A stretch of 64,000 nucleotides of DNA from an uncultured bacterium. Its GTDB lineage: Bacteria; Myxococcota_A; Bradymonadia; UBA7976; VGTA01. Numbering within the stretch: the first letter of the stretch is position 1; each line of letters begins with the position of its first letter. Of the stretch, positions 33,848-44,514 are shown one piece after another. Where the stretch lies: assembly GCA_943788935.1 (NCBI GenBank), contig CALSSE010000011.1:434001-498000 (forward strand), read 5' to 3'. The notes under the pieces were generated by a model. The model was given only the letters and a program-made list of their open reading frames with translations. It searched no databases and had not been told where the DNA came from. The position numbers were made by a program, and so were the translations under genes.

Positions 33848-34564
33848 ATGCGTCTAAGTGTACAGAATCTTATTAATGTTCTGCCTAAACAGCCCTCTCT
33901 CGTTACCTCCCTATATGTATCTATGGCATTTGGTGGTCTCCTGAGCTCTTGTTTACCTGTAGATGTAGACCAGCCTGAATGTTATCCCCAAGAGGGATGT
34001 CCACTCAATTTACAGTGCGATGAGGGGCGATGTGTTGAGCCGTCGCTTAAGTCTTTACGGCTTAACCTTGAGTGCCTCGGTCGCTTTGGCTGTGATGAGT
34101 CCTTGAGAGACTTACAAATTAGTCAATCCTGCCTCATCATCGAACAACCTTCGGCTCTTTTATCGGTGCCTTTTAGCCTTAATAAAGCGTCGAGCGAAGA
34201 GGTTGAGCTCTTACTCCCCTTGTTAGATGCTCCACTTCGTGCATCGGTGGTGATGCTTCGTTCACTTGAGGAGGGGGCTCGCTCATCTATGATATGTCCG
34301 TTAGATAGCGCTGCAATCATTAGTAAAAACTTACATAGAGAGTGTAAGAGAGACCAAGGATGCCTCCTCCGGTTACGTTCACCACATTTGACAAAAGACA
34401 TGGTCGCTCAAGAGGGCGCCCTGCGACTCTCGTTTAATGGCCCTGATGGACAATGTTTCGAGAGTTCATGGAGCGCTGAGGCTCCACTAGAACGCTGTGG
34501 GGGAGGTGACTTTGATTGTGATGGGTTTATTGATGAAGGCCTGTTGTGTGGGGGGGAAGAGTGA
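33848..34564 (+). CDS. Cys-rich lipoprotein with MopE-like C-terminus
   Basis: The product has 238 residues. I start at ATG 33848, which has GGAG 7 nt upstream, and not at the TTG 12 nt earlier. A long N-region and lipobox (GGLLSSC) are followed by an EGF-like Cys cluster (CYPQEGCPLNLQCDEGRC). The middle ~150 residues are unrecognised, with further paired Cys. The C-terminus is CGGGDFDCDGFIDEG, the Asp/Cys metal-binding motif also seen at 15.8 kb. It overlaps the next gene as TGATG, so the pair is coupled. Confidence 0.78.
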   Translation: MRLSVQNLINVLPKQPSLVTSLYVSMAFGGLLSSCLPVDVDQPECYPQEGCPLNLQCDEGRCVEPSLKSLRLNLECLGRFGCDESLRDLQISQSCLIIEQPSALLSVPFSLNKASSEEVELLLPLLDAPLRASVVMLRSLEEGARSSMICPLDSAAIISKNLHRECKRDQGCLLRLRSPHLTKDMVAQEGALRLSFNGPDGQCFESSWSAEAPLERCGGGDFDCDGFIDEGLLCGGEE

Positions 34565-35682
34565 TGAAGGCTTATCGTACATGGAGGTTAGGTCGGTTAT
34601 TAGTCCTTATGGGGAGTCTTTTAGGCTATGAAATGTGTATAAGTCACTCTTCTCTGGCGTCACCGGTGACGACAGAAGGTGAGGTTGGGGCAAAGAGGTC
34701 TCAGAAGAGTTCATCTGCTACAAAGAGATCGAACCTTACGGCCATAGAACAGCCAATACCTGCTCCACCACCATTGATCGCGCCTACCGGGCTCTTTAAA
34801 GAGAGCGATATGACCCTCACCCCTGCTCAGATCGCTGAACGTGAGAGAGAATATAAGAGTCAAGCTGATGCTGCTTATGCTCGTGGTGATTATCGCTTCG
34901 CATTAGTGTCATTACAACGCGCTTATTTGATCAGTAAAAACCCACGTTACATCGCCAACCAAGGGTTAGTACTTGAGAAGATGCAGCGATATTCTGATGC
35001 CATCAAGGCGTTAAAATATTATCTGTTGACCTCACCTCCTGCTGAGCTGTCGCGCTCGGCCCAACAAGTGATTCATCGGTTAAGCCCAGAAGTGAAAATA
35101 GAGACCGACCCTCACGGCGCTCGAGTATCTATTGGCCGAGAGTTCTTAGGATTGACACCGCTCACTTTACGCTTAATCGCTGGAGAGCACCCTCTTGAGC
35201 TAACATTAGCAGGATATGACACGCGTAAAGTCACTCTATTTGTGATCCCCGGAAAACCGGTATTTGCTCAATATAAATTAGATCAGAGTGTCGATGTCTT
35301 CTCTTCAGGCACTCTTAAAACTAACGAGTTAAAGACAAGTTCAAGACCTCCGATGAACACGATTCAATCAAGCGCTATGATCTTAGGTGGGCTTACATTA
35401 GCTCTCAGCGCGACATCTCTATGGTTTACTCGTGAAGCGGTGATCGAGAGAGATCAAGCGACCACGCGTCTGTCATGGGAGCTCGCTCAAACTGAAGCGG
35501 ATCTCTTTAGCTCGATCACCTTTACTACAGCGAGTATTGGGTTCACCGCGTTACTCGGCGGGCTCTCTTGGTGGCTCCTCTCTCCTCCTGAGTCGCCACG
35601 TCTACTCCACCCACATCCAGGAGCGCCGCGCCCTCGACAGCGAGCGAGTGTCGACGCTGTCGAGCTCACGACCTCTCCTTAA
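34564..35682 (+). CDS. TPR-PEGA protein with two C-terminal membrane helices
   Basis: The product has 372 residues and starts at ATG 34564, overlapping the preceding stop by 1 nt. Order: signal peptide (LGRLLVLMGSLLGYEMCISHSSLAS), Ser/Pro linker, TPR-like repeats at ~100-180 (AYARGDYRFALVSLQRAYLIS, YSDAIKALKYYLL), one PEGA domain (KIETDPHGARVSIGREFLGLTPLTLRLIAGEHPLEL), then two membrane helices near 270-290 and 320-345 separated by ~35 polar residues. The same plan is found in the gene at 44511-45767. PEGA domains are thought to bind surface polymers or proteins. No enzymatic motif is present. Confidence 0.82.
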   Translation: MKAYRTWRLGRLLVLMGSLLGYEMCISHSSLASPVTTEGEVGAKRSQKSSSATKRSNLTAIEQPIPAPPPLIAPTGLFKESDMTLTPAQIAEREREYKSQADAAYARGDYRFALVSLQRAYLISKNPRYIANQGLVLEKMQRYSDAIKALKYYLLTSPPAELSRSAQQVIHRLSPEVKIETDPHGARVSIGREFLGLTPLTLRLIAGEHPLELTLAGYDTRKVTLFVIPGKPVFAQYKLDQSVDVFSSGTLKTNELKTSSRPPMNTIQSSAMILGGLTLALSATSLWFTREAVIERDQATTRLSWELAQTEADLFSSITFTTASIGFTALLGGLSWWLLSPPESPRLLHPHPGAPRPRQRASVDAVELTTSP

Positions 35683-35684
35683 GC

Positions 35685-38600
35685 CTAGCTTGGTAGATCA
35701 CCCTCTAGAGTTCTTTCTTTTATACTTGGGCGAAGGGAGAGGTAGAGGCAGAGTAAGAGGTAGAATAAAATTGGTAGTGGGCGCTTACTCGATGACTGCT
35801 CACACCCACCGCTGTCTTGAGTACTCGATTGACTAGGGACACTCAAGGTGATGTATCTCACGCTTGAGTAACCGTTAGAGTTACCCGCTTCATCAAGTGA
35901 TCGTACCCGCCAGGTGTAGACCTCAAGCTGAGGGATAAGTCCCTCAAGACTAAAGCTATTATTATTAAGGACATTACTCTCTTGGCATTCTCCTCTTGGA
36001 GAACAATATTCGATTTGATACCGAACAATCCCTCTCTCAGGATCGTTAACTTCAGACCAAATAAGGACAGCATCTCTCGGCGCGACGAGCGCGTTATCGG
36101 AAGGCTCTAAGAGAGTAGGGGTCGGTGGAGCGTTGTCTTCTGAACTCACAAAAAATGTGGCGCTCACCATACCTGTTTGGCTTACTCCATCACTGGCGTA
36201 GAGGCTGACGGTATGGTCCTGATCCTCATTGAGATCATTATCGGGGATCCACTCAGCAACTCCACCGGTTGCGATCACCCCTTCATCTATTGTTTCGGCG
36301 AGAACAGTAGAATCTCCGACGGCGCGAACTTGGAAGTGATAAGAGATTGAAGCGCCTTCTTGATCAATACTCCCTGAGGCTTGGAATAAAGGGCGCAGTG
36401 AATCCACAGACTGTCCGCTCTGTGGGGAGATAATAGAGGGTTCACTTGGTGGTTCATTCTCTAAGTCGACGATAAATGACCAGCGCTCACTTGGTGGTGA
36501 TTCGAGACCGACTTCATCGATCGCTACCACATCCCATTGATAACGAGCGTTCTCTTGTAATCTATTACTTGGGGTGAAGGAAAGAGGTCCGCCGTTCTCT
36601 GCTTCATCTTGAACTTGCCCCCCGAAGTCTACGACGAGCCCATCGGGGCTCTCACGATAGACTCGAATTACATAATAGACCGACTCGCGGTCCGGATCGA
36701 TGCTTGGGTTAAAACTTAACGTTGGGGTGAGGTCAGAGACCACGCTGCCGTCGAGAGGTAGGGCGAGCATCGGTTTTTCTGGAGCGAGGTTCTCTGAATT
36801 GATTCTAAAAGATCTCAGCTCAGACCATGGGCTTACCGCGGGTCCATCGGTTGCCCTCACTCGCCACCAATAGATTTGATCCTCGATCAGCTCTTGGTCA
36901 TTTGGCATCCAAGAGTTAAGCTCATCCTCATTGATGGAGCTCATAAGTATCGATCCGCTCGTCTCTATGAGAGACTCTCGGTTTTGGTCTGCATACACCT
37001 CATAGTTCAGAGTGATTTCACGAGGACTGAGAGAACCATCCGCGTTAAGGGGGAGGGGACGGTCGCTCTCTATGTGAGATACAGTGAGCGTCATTGGTAA
37101 GACATTGACGACTTCTGCCTCACCCGGAGAGAGGAGACGTGGAGTGTCGGGACCTTCGAAGACGAAGGGGTCAGTGCCGCTCTCCCACTCTTCCAAGCTC
37201 GTTCGACCATCTTCATCTGGATCGGCTTGGGCATCATCTGCTCGGTTGCCGCTGAGACAAGGAGAGAAACGCTCACACGTCTCAGCTTCATAAGAGTCTG
37301 GAATTCCATCTTGATCTTGGTCGCGAGGGAGGACTTCAATACTGACGGCCCGTTCTAATCTTCCACCATCTTCATCCTCAATGAGGAGCTCAAAGGAGAT
37401 GGGACTGTTGAGATAGTCTTCATAAGTGGGGGTCCATATTAAGAGGCCGCTGAATGGCTCGATCTCAACATTAGGGGGCGGCTCGATGAGTGAATAAAAG
37501 ATTGAATCATTTAAACCTGCGGGGTCATCAGCAGGGATCACCTGAGAGTACCGCTCTCCCTCTCGCGCAGGAGAAGGAGTGAAAGGAGGGAGGAATGGAG
37601 GGCGGTTATCAATAAAGGCGCGAGCGGTATACACAATACTCTCTGCTCCTGCGTCGTCTACCGCTTGGGCAGAGATATCAATAAAACCGTTATCTTGCGT
37701 GGGTAGAGTGAAGCGAGTGACTTGATTGGGGCTGAGAGTGACGACCTCTGTCTGCTCTTGGAAAGTGACGGTGACCGTCACTTCATCGAATGCTCCAGGG
37801 TCTCGAGGGGTGACGAGTATGATCAGATCATCACCTTCACCGACGTTAGCTCCAGTATTCAACTCAACAGTTGGAGCGACATTTTCGACTTCTAGATCTA
37901 GGCTCGTCTCAACATAACCACTAGGGTCAGATACCCTCACGGTCACCGAGTATTCTCCTTCATTCGAAAAAGCCCATGAGACGCTTGGGTCTTCGCTCTC
38001 TAAGTCAAAAAATCCATCGCCATCAAAGTCGAAGGAATAAGTGAGGGGGTCACTGTCAGTAGCGTCGACTGAGAAACGCACTGGCGTCCCTTCATAATAA
38101 GGGCCTTCACTATCGATAAAGACATCATTGAGTTCCGGAGGACGACCCGCGATGAGAATCTCTCTCTCGATGAGAGTCTCTCCAAAGTCTTTGTCACGAA
38201 TTAAGCAGCGAATAATATAAGATCCCTCTTGATTGAAGCGGAGGACTTGTCTCGAGTCTGAGGAGAGCAATTCGTAGATTCCATCTTGATCAAGGTCCCA
38301 ATGATAGCTCAAAGAGTCAGCGTCGATAGAACTTGGGTCGCTGCCTAGAGCATAAACGTCAAAGTCTCGACCTTGGTCAGCGGTCGCTACCACCCCTTCT
38401 CGAACGCTTAACCCTTCAAAGAAGATCTCACCGCTTGGGGGTAAATTGGAGACATCGACTAAGAGGCTACGAGTTGAGATAGCGCTATCTTCATCGCTGA
38501 CTCTTACTCGTACTGTATATAAGCCGCTATCAGGGAAAGTATGGGTGAGGTTTGGATTACTCTGGCTGATCTCAAAGCCTTCTTGTCCATCAAGGTCGAA

Positions 38601-40433
38601 CTCATATGTTAAGAGATCGAAAATTCCAGCGTCGCTGGCAATCACATTGAAGTTTACCGACGAGCCTTCTACAGGGTCTCCAACCATGTTTAGCTCTTCG
38701 AGGACAGGGGGAGTATTCATCACTGAGATCGGATACTCAAATAGAGCAGATGCGCCTTGGTCATCTCTCACCTCAATCGTCGCTAAATAGTTCCCATCTT
38801 CGGGATAGGTATAGACTGCTTCGCCAGTCTCGTTACTCTGTTCGAAGATACCGTCTTGGTCGAAATCAAAGTGATACGTCAAGGGGTCTTGTCCAGCATC
38901 AGAGGCTTGAACGACAAATCGGACTTCACTCCCCTCATTTGTTGGGTTATTAGCGAGTACTTGTTGGATGACAGGAGGGAGGTTGTTAATCACGACCGTA
39001 AAGGGCGCTATAGTGGACCCCCCATCCTGATCAGAGACTTTGGCCTGAGCGGTGATCACCCCGTCTTGTGTATAACGATAACTAGAGTTGTTACCGACAG
39101 CCTCAAAGACTCCATTCCCCTCCCAATCTATCTCCAAGTCCAGTTGATCTTCTACGCCGATGTCCGAACCCTCTAGAACCACCTCTAAAAGCCCCCCCTC
39201 ATTGATCGGGCTATTGGTGAGGAGCTGTTCAACGACGGGTTTCACATTACGAACATTGATCTCCACCCGGTCTCGGTCGATTTTACCGAGAGGGTCCTCA
39301 ACCTCAAGAGCGATTGGATAGCTCCCATTTTGTGGAAAAGTGATCAATAAATTGGCGCCAGATGACTCTAAACCAGCTTCGCCAAATAGGCCATCACCAT
39401 CGATATCCCAGCTGTAGATCAGATTCGCTTCCTCTAGGTCAAATGATGAGGCACCCGAGATCTGAATCGCTTGTCCTTCATTTCCATTATATGGGCCATT
39501 TAGATCAGCGATTGGACACGCGTTATCGGGATCAATATCGACATTGTATAAGGCTCTACGATCCAAGTTATCTAACCCAAAGGTGACATCTACGGGTCTA
39601 AACTTCACTAGATTTCGTGACTCGGAGAGAGCGTCGACACGAGAGACCTCAACCTGTATCAACGTGATGAGAGAGACCTTCTCTCTTGCAGGGACTGTGA
39701 TCTCGTTGTAACGCCAAGACATGGTCCTAGCGTTGGGATCGTGTTGAAGCATATCGGGAGCGACTCCGCCCGCGCCTTGTGTTAAGATGACGAGGTTATC
39801 TTCTCCTCCGTTTGCTAGAGAGTCATCAATGAGTACCCAACGGTCGTTTAAGTTAAAGTCGACGTCATAGCTAGAGGTTCGCCATACTTGTGCTGAGGGC
39901 GCACCGACAGCGCTCTGTGCAGTGAGTGAGCCAATCTTTACTGAGATAGAGATCGCTTGGGCCGTTGGATTATAAAAGGTATCTACAACGCGTAGAAAAC
40001 CGTCAGCTTCTTGTGGTCCATCGACGGGTACATAGACTCTTCGGTGAACGTCTATCCCGTTCATAGAGACAACCGTTGATGAGCGCTGACGACCGCTGAT
40101 CTCCACCGCACTCTCTACTCCTCCAGCGTCATAGATCGTATTTGGTTGACACTCGGCGCAGTCGCCTTGTGGACAAGAGCTTTGAACACACAATAAAGGC
40201 CAATTCTGCACAATATTACCAATGGTTACACCGCTGTGCGTGTCATCGTGTACTTGGACCGAGACCCCGTTAGGAGTCGTAAGAGTTAACTCTGCCAAAG
40301 CGGGCGCAGACCACAGAGAGCAGAGAGCGATTAGAGCGAGATAGCACCCCGCTTTGCCAACTTTTGATGAGAAGCTCTCTGAGGAGAAACACGAGATTGC
40401 ATTAGCGTGATGGAGAGGGGTAATTTGGCTCAT
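35685..40433 (-). CDS. Giant PKD/FN3-type surface protein with GGC-CTERM-like tail
   Basis: The protein has ~1582 residues from ATG 40433; an in-frame TTG at 40445 is possible. A signal peptide ends in SAPALA (residue ~47). An N-terminal region of ~260 residues with a few Cys pairs is unrecognised. Roughly seven PKD-like domains follow (repeated Y-x-FD-x-DGxxE, YTYPEDGNYLATIEVRDD types), then cadherin/Ig-like repeats. A Ca-binding stretch (DQDQDGIPDSYE, DPDEDGRTSLEEW) and about four FN3-like domains come next. The end is DSGGCEQSS, a hydrophobic helix and a basic tail, resembling CTERM protein-sorting signals that are cut or lipidated. It is probably exported and surface-bound, for adhesion or contact (inference). 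Confidence 0.85.
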   Translation of the reverse strand: MSQITPLHHANAISCFSSESFSSKVGKAGCYLALIALCSLWSAPALAELTLTTPNGVSVQVHDDTHSGVTIGNIVQNWPLLCVQSSCPQGDCAECQPNTIYDAGGVESAVEISGRQRSSTVVSMNGIDVHRRVYVPVDGPQEADGFLRVVDTFYNPTAQAISISVKIGSLTAQSAVGAPSAQVWRTSSYDVDFNLNDRWVLIDDSLANGGEDNLVILTQGAGGVAPDMLQHDPNARTMSWRYNEITVPAREKVSLITLIQVEVSRVDALSESRNLVKFRPVDVTFGLDNLDRRALYNVDIDPDNACPIADLNGPYNGNEGQAIQISGASSFDLEEANLIYSWDIDGDGLFGEAGLESSGANLLITFPQNGSYPIALEVEDPLGKIDRDRVEINVRNVKPVVEQLLTNSPINEGGLLEVVLEGSDIGVEDQLDLEIDWEGNGVFEAVGNNSSYRYTQDGVITAQAKVSDQDGGSTIAPFTVVINNLPPVIQQVLANNPTNEGSEVRFVVQASDAGQDPLTYHFDFDQDGIFEQSNETGEAVYTYPEDGNYLATIEVRDDQGASALFEYPISVMNTPPVLEELNMVGDPVEGSSVNFNVIASDAGIFDLLTYEFDLDGQEGFEISQSNPNLTHTFPDSGLYTVRVRVSDEDSAISTRSLLVDVSNLPPSGEIFFEGLSVREGVVATADQGRDFDVYALGSDPSSIDADSLSYHWDLDQDGIYELLSSDSRQVLRFNQEGSYIIRCLIRDKDFGETLIEREILIAGRPPELNDVFIDSEGPYYEGTPVRFSVDATDSDPLTYSFDFDGDGFFDLESEDPSVSWAFSNEGEYSVTVRVSDPSGYVETSLDLEVENVAPTVELNTGANVGEGDDLIILVTPRDPGAFDEVTVTVTFQEQTEVVTLSPNQVTRFTLPTQDNGFIDISAQAVDDAGAESIVYTARAFIDNRPPFLPPFTPSPAREGERYSQVIPADDPAGLNDSIFYSLIEPPPNVEIEPFSGLLIWTPTYEDYLNSPISFELLIEDEDGGRLERAVSIEVLPRDQDQDGIPDSYEAETCERFSPCLSGNRADDAQADPDEDGRTSLEEWESGTDPFVFEGPDTPRLLSPGEAEVVNVLPMTLTVSHIESDRPLPLNADGSLSPREITLNYEVYADQNRESLIETSGSILMSSINEDELNSWMPNDQELIEDQIYWWRVRATDGPAVSPWSELRSFRINSENLAPEKPMLALPLDGSVVSDLTPTLSFNPSIDPDRESVYYVIRVYRESPDGLVVDFGGQVQDEAENGGPLSFTPSNRLQENARYQWDVVAIDEVGLESPPSERWSFIVDLENEPPSEPSIISPQSGQSVDSLRPLFQASGSIDQEGASISYHFQVRAVGDSTVLAETIDEGVIATGGVAEWIPDNDLNEDQDHTVSLYASDGVSQTGMVSATFFVSSEDNAPPTPTLLEPSDNALVAPRDAVLIWSEVNDPERGIVRYQIEYCSPRGECQESNVLNNNSFSLEGLIPQLEVYTWRVRSLDEAGNSNGYSSVRYITLSVPSQSSTQDSGGCEQSSSKRPLPILFYLLLCLYLSLRPSIKERTLEGDLPS

Positions 40434-40536
40434 ATCGAAGCTCAACAGTCTTCTATGGGTGTAGAGGAGGCGGTAGCGGTAAGTATAAAAGAGTGGAGGG
40501 GCACAGAGATAGATACTGATCGATTAAAGACCGTAC

Positions 40537-43500
40537 TTAGGGAACCATCGAGGGAGGGAAACCGACCGCGCCGGTGTCGCTGAGTCCCCAAACCGATCCA
40601 CGATCATCAGCGATGAGCTTGCCCTTAATGGGCGAGACTCCATCACGAGAGCCATAGTGAATAAACGTTCCCTCTTTCAGTGCGCTCACTCCACTAGAGT
40701 GAGAAAAGAACATCACCCCATTTGACTCAACAATCGAAGAGACGGGGACTGAGGGGAGGCTCTCACCTTGACGATAAACACTCAATGAGTCACCATCATA
40801 CACACCGACACCGCCGTTAGTCCCCATCCAAAGGTGTCCTTCACTGCTTGAGTAAAGGCTATGAATGCGCCCTTTGAGCACTTGTTGATCATCGCTTAAT
40901 GGTTGAAGCTCAATCTCGCTTAGGTCAGCAGAGAGCGGGACAGATATATCGAGGACGACAAGGCCCTCTGCGGTTCCGATATAGAGCTCTCTTAAGTCTG
41001 GATTAATGCTCAAGGAGAGGATTTCATCACTCGGTAGCTGACCTCCGGTGTTATCTGAGGTGATGACGGTCTCCTGTCCTGTTCTCAATAGAATCAGGCC
41101 TCTGTTAGTCGCTGTCCATAAAGTATTGACAGGGTTATTAGGGTCGAGGATGAAGTCATTGACCACCAGCTGATCGTCTTCAAGGAGTGGAGTAGGCTCC
41201 TCTATCCAATTGTTGACGACTTGCCGAGCGATTCGAGCGTCGTTTAATATACAGGTTAACCGTTTGATCGCCTCGCCTGGCTGTTGGTAAGCACGACAGC
41301 TTTTGATCGGTGCGGTCAAATTCTCACTGGAGATAATGATGCGGCGAGGCTCTATGTTGGGGGGCCACTCCTCGTCTTCTACTAGAGGTGCGTAGAGGTC
41401 ACGAGTGATCGTATTTCCAGGGCCATAGGTACCCTCCTCTTCACCGGGGGAGATATCTCCAAAGGCGGTCGAGAGCATAACGTGACCTCGGGGTGAAGGA
41501 ACCAAGTAGCCTTGACCTGCTCCGATGAGGCCTCGTTCAGAGATCACCGTCTCTATGCCCTTAGATTGATCCAAAATCGCTAAACCTCCGGGGGAGCTCT
41601 CATCACCACATGTGCTTAGTATTATACCATAGGATGGTTCACTGAAAGTGCTGAAGCGTACTCTTGAGCGGTCAATGAAAGCGTCTTCAGGGAGAGTGGT
41701 CGTCAAGATGTCGAGCGCTTCCTTCCCAAAAAACCTCTCGGAAGAGGGAGTACGTAATGGATTATCGGGGTTATCGACCTCTAGTGTCGTTAAGCCTCCA
41801 TAAGGGGTGTTCATCGCTGGCTTGGAAAACATCCACATTCGATCTTGAATATCCATAACAGCGAGTATGTGACCAGTCCCTGCTTCTGCTGGGATCCCTT
41901 GTCTAGCATAAAGAGTCACTAAATCAGCCGCATTGGCGATCTCGGGCTTAAAGATAGAGACTCCTCTCTCGGTGGAGACTATCACTCTTTGCTCATTGAC
42001 ATGAAAATCGGTAATTTGGTTACTTGGGAGAGTCGCGTTATCTAGTTGATAGACGAGCTCATTGAAGCCATCAGAATACCTGGCGACCCCTCCTTGAGTC
42101 CCTCTTATAGCGATCCAGGTTGTATCACGCTCATAGCCAAAGCCGATCACTTCCCCGGTGGGGAGAAAGGGTTCATCTGCTGATAAGAAAATCGACCAAG
42201 GACTAAGCTCTCCTGTCCGGTTAATCTGTGCTCGGGCGACTCCATCTTGTCCTCCGACCCATAGGTATCCACCTCCTACAAAGATCGAGGAGAAGGGGGG
42301 GCTTAAGGAGACTTGCTCATTGCCTTGGTCATTGACCACTGGGAAAGAGACAGGGGCGGTGTCTTCGATGAGGTTGACTTGATATACATTCTCATCACTG
42401 CTGACCCATAGGACGTCTCCTCCTGGGCTAATATCATAGACAGGTGATTGTATAACGATTGTTTGTACACCATCAACAGAACGCTTATATAGGCCATTTG
42501 GGGTCGCAAACCACAGCGTACCTTCCGCTGTTTTGTAGGCGTCAAGTATACAAGGTTCTCCTTCGATCTCATGAGAGACCCACACTCCACCTCCGGCGGT
42601 GAGCCCACCCACTGAGCCGAGACCGTCGGGGCGATGATCTGGGCTAGGGTCGCTTGATCCGCCAACGATGAGTCCTCCATCAGGTTTGGCGACTACCGCC
42701 CTCACCTTTGTGCTATTGATCGCCTTTCGAGCAGGCTCGCTGGGCTTGACATCAGGCCCAGAGGTCACCAAGCCTACGTCGGTCATAAAGTAGTACCCGT
42801 CAGGCCTCTCTAATACATTGTAAGCGGTTAGAGGGACTCGCGCATAGGCTTCTGAGTTATTAATCACATCGTAGAAAATAACCTCTTGATCTCCGAGCAG
42901 GATGAGGATGTGAGCAGGGGTGATCAAATCGCGTTTGATCATTCTAAAGTCACTGACTGCTTCGAAGGAGATCACCTCTTCGACAATGCCTGGAGCGTTT
43001 AAGTCAACGCGATAGAGAGTATTCTCAACTGTAAACCATACCATGGAGGCAGACTGATCATGATAAAGCGATGTGATCGAAGGACTCATCAGCATACCAA
43101 CGCTGAGCTCTTCGATGGCATTGTATGTGAGAGAGTATAGCCCCTGATCGGTAGCGATTAATGCTCCTAAATTATGACCGGCGACATCATAGACTGCACC
43201 CACACCATAGCTAGAGAGGTCTTGCTCATAAGCGATATGACGATCGCTAGCCCCTTCGTATCTTAGCGCGGAGAGTCGCTGGCCGTTCACCACCCATTGT
43301 CCTCTGATATTCAGCCCATTAGGGCCGGCGCTAGCGAGCGGTGCTAAGGCTTCTGTACGAGGTGACCATAAGCCATCTTTCACTGTGTAGAGACGCTCAT
43401 TCGTTGGCTCAGGGTCACCTTGTTTTTGACTGAGAGTGAAAGCGGAGAGTCCTCCACGAGAGGCGCTCCATAGTAAATTATCAGTGAGCGATAGATCGTA

Positions 43501-44514
43501 GATGTCAGCGTCGAAACCATAAAAGAGCAGAGGAGAGTCACAAGAGAGGCTCTCTCGCCCAATAGAGGTCGGTGATAGCGGACAAGGGTCCTCTGAATCA
43601 GGGAGACCATCAGCATCAAAGTCATCGGCGCAGGCGCTCCCTCGACCTTGAGCAGCCTCTTCTGGCGTCGCTGCTTGATCAGGGTCGGCGGTGAGAGGGC
43701 AGGCGTCGATCCAATCATAGATACCATCACCATCATCGTCTAGGTCACAGGCATTACCGAGTCCATCTTCATCTTGATCGAGCCCACGAGAGGGGACGAG
43801 AGGGCAGAGGTCAGCGCTGTCTATAAATCCGTCAGAGTCACTGTCTGCTATATCGATCTTAGTTCCTAGCATCGCCTCTTGTTCTGCGTTTAGACCATCT
43901 CCATCGATATCATCATCGCAGGCATCACCGATCTGATCCCAATCGCTGTCGCGTTGATCGGCATTGGGTAAGTCTAAGCAATTATCTGCTTGAATAGATC
44001 CGCCCATACCATCGGATCGGTAGTCGAGTACTCCATCCATGTCACCGTCATCACACAAGTCACCGATGCTATCCCCATCACCATCGAGCTGATCTGGGTT
44101 AGCGACTTCGATGCAATTGTCTTCATCATCATAAACCCCATCTTCATCAGTGTCAGGACGGGGTGGTGGCTCCATATCCATGTCTAGCTCGATGACCATG
44201 TCTGGCTCGATGACCATGTCTGGCTCTATCATCATATCTTCAGGCGCGGGCTCCCCTCCATAAGCGCCTGGTTGAGTGTAGGGTTCAAAATCATTAAACT
44301 CTAATGTGCAGCCAGATAGTACGCAAAGCGTTAGCAATGACACCATCAATGACACCATCAATGACCACGAGGAAGTACCCGAGGAATGGGTGGTCGCCCC
44401 TCGATGAGTCGTTGTGGGGAGAGGGTTAGAGCGCGAGGCGTATTGGGCGTTAAGTGTCATGATCTGCTCATCAGTAAGTGAGAGGCTAGAGATGGGAGAG
44501 TGTGTTAATCTCAT
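40537..44514 (-). CDS. Thrombospondin-3 / beta-propeller lipoprotein
   Basis: This 1325-residue lipoprotein has a long N-region followed by a hydrophobic core that itself contains a duplicated SLMV, and lipobox VLSGC (Cys ~69). An EPDMVI repeat linker follows, then about seven thrombospondin type-3 calcium-binding repeats (DTDEDGVYDDEDNC, DGDGDSIGDLCDD, DDDGDGIYDWIDAC). The remaining ~1000 residues are rich in propeller blades, including Reg_prop-type motifs (GHLWMGTNGGVGVYDGD, NTLWTATNRGLILL). There is no kinase or output domain. Its start overlaps the PEGA gene stop by 4 nt (ATGA). I infer a calcium-stiffened stalk displaying sensor- or ligand-binding propellers. Confidence 0.85.
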   Translation of the reverse strand: MRLTHSPISSLSLTDEQIMTLNAQYASRSNPLPTTTHRGATTHSSGTSSWSLMVSLMVSLLTLCVLSGCTLEFNDFEPYTQPGAYGGEPAPEDMMIEPDMVIEPDMVIELDMDMEPPPRPDTDEDGVYDDEDNCIEVANPDQLDGDGDSIGDLCDDGDMDGVLDYRSDGMGGSIQADNCLDLPNADQRDSDWDQIGDACDDDIDGDGLNAEQEAMLGTKIDIADSDSDGFIDSADLCPLVPSRGLDQDEDGLGNACDLDDDGDGIYDWIDACPLTADPDQAATPEEAAQGRGSACADDFDADGLPDSEDPCPLSPTSIGRESLSCDSPLLFYGFDADIYDLSLTDNLLWSASRGGLSAFTLSQKQGDPEPTNERLYTVKDGLWSPRTEALAPLASAGPNGLNIRGQWVVNGQRLSALRYEGASDRHIAYEQDLSSYGVGAVYDVAGHNLGALIATDQGLYSLTYNAIEELSVGMLMSPSITSLYHDQSASMVWFTVENTLYRVDLNAPGIVEEVISFEAVSDFRMIKRDLITPAHILILLGDQEVIFYDVINNSEAYARVPLTAYNVLERPDGYYFMTDVGLVTSGPDVKPSEPARKAINSTKVRAVVAKPDGGLIVGGSSDPSPDHRPDGLGSVGGLTAGGGVWVSHEIEGEPCILDAYKTAEGTLWFATPNGLYKRSVDGVQTIVIQSPVYDISPGGDVLWVSSDENVYQVNLIEDTAPVSFPVVNDQGNEQVSLSPPFSSIFVGGGYLWVGGQDGVARAQINRTGELSPWSIFLSADEPFLPTGEVIGFGYERDTTWIAIRGTQGGVARYSDGFNELVYQLDNATLPSNQITDFHVNEQRVIVSTERGVSIFKPEIANAADLVTLYARQGIPAEAGTGHILAVMDIQDRMWMFSKPAMNTPYGGLTTLEVDNPDNPLRTPSSERFFGKEALDILTTTLPEDAFIDRSRVRFSTFSEPSYGIILSTCGDESSPGGLAILDQSKGIETVISERGLIGAGQGYLVPSPRGHVMLSTAFGDISPGEEEGTYGPGNTITRDLYAPLVEDEEWPPNIEPRRIIISSENLTAPIKSCRAYQQPGEAIKRLTCILNDARIARQVVNNWIEEPTPLLEDDQLVVNDFILDPNNPVNTLWTATNRGLILLRTGQETVITSDNTGGQLPSDEILSLSINPDLRELYIGTAEGLVVLDISVPLSADLSEIELQPLSDDQQVLKGRIHSLYSSSEGHLWMGTNGGVGVYDGDSLSVYRQGESLPSVPVSSIVESNGVMFFSHSSGVSALKEGTFIHYGSRDGVSPIKGKLIADDRGSVWGLSDTGAVGFPPSMVP

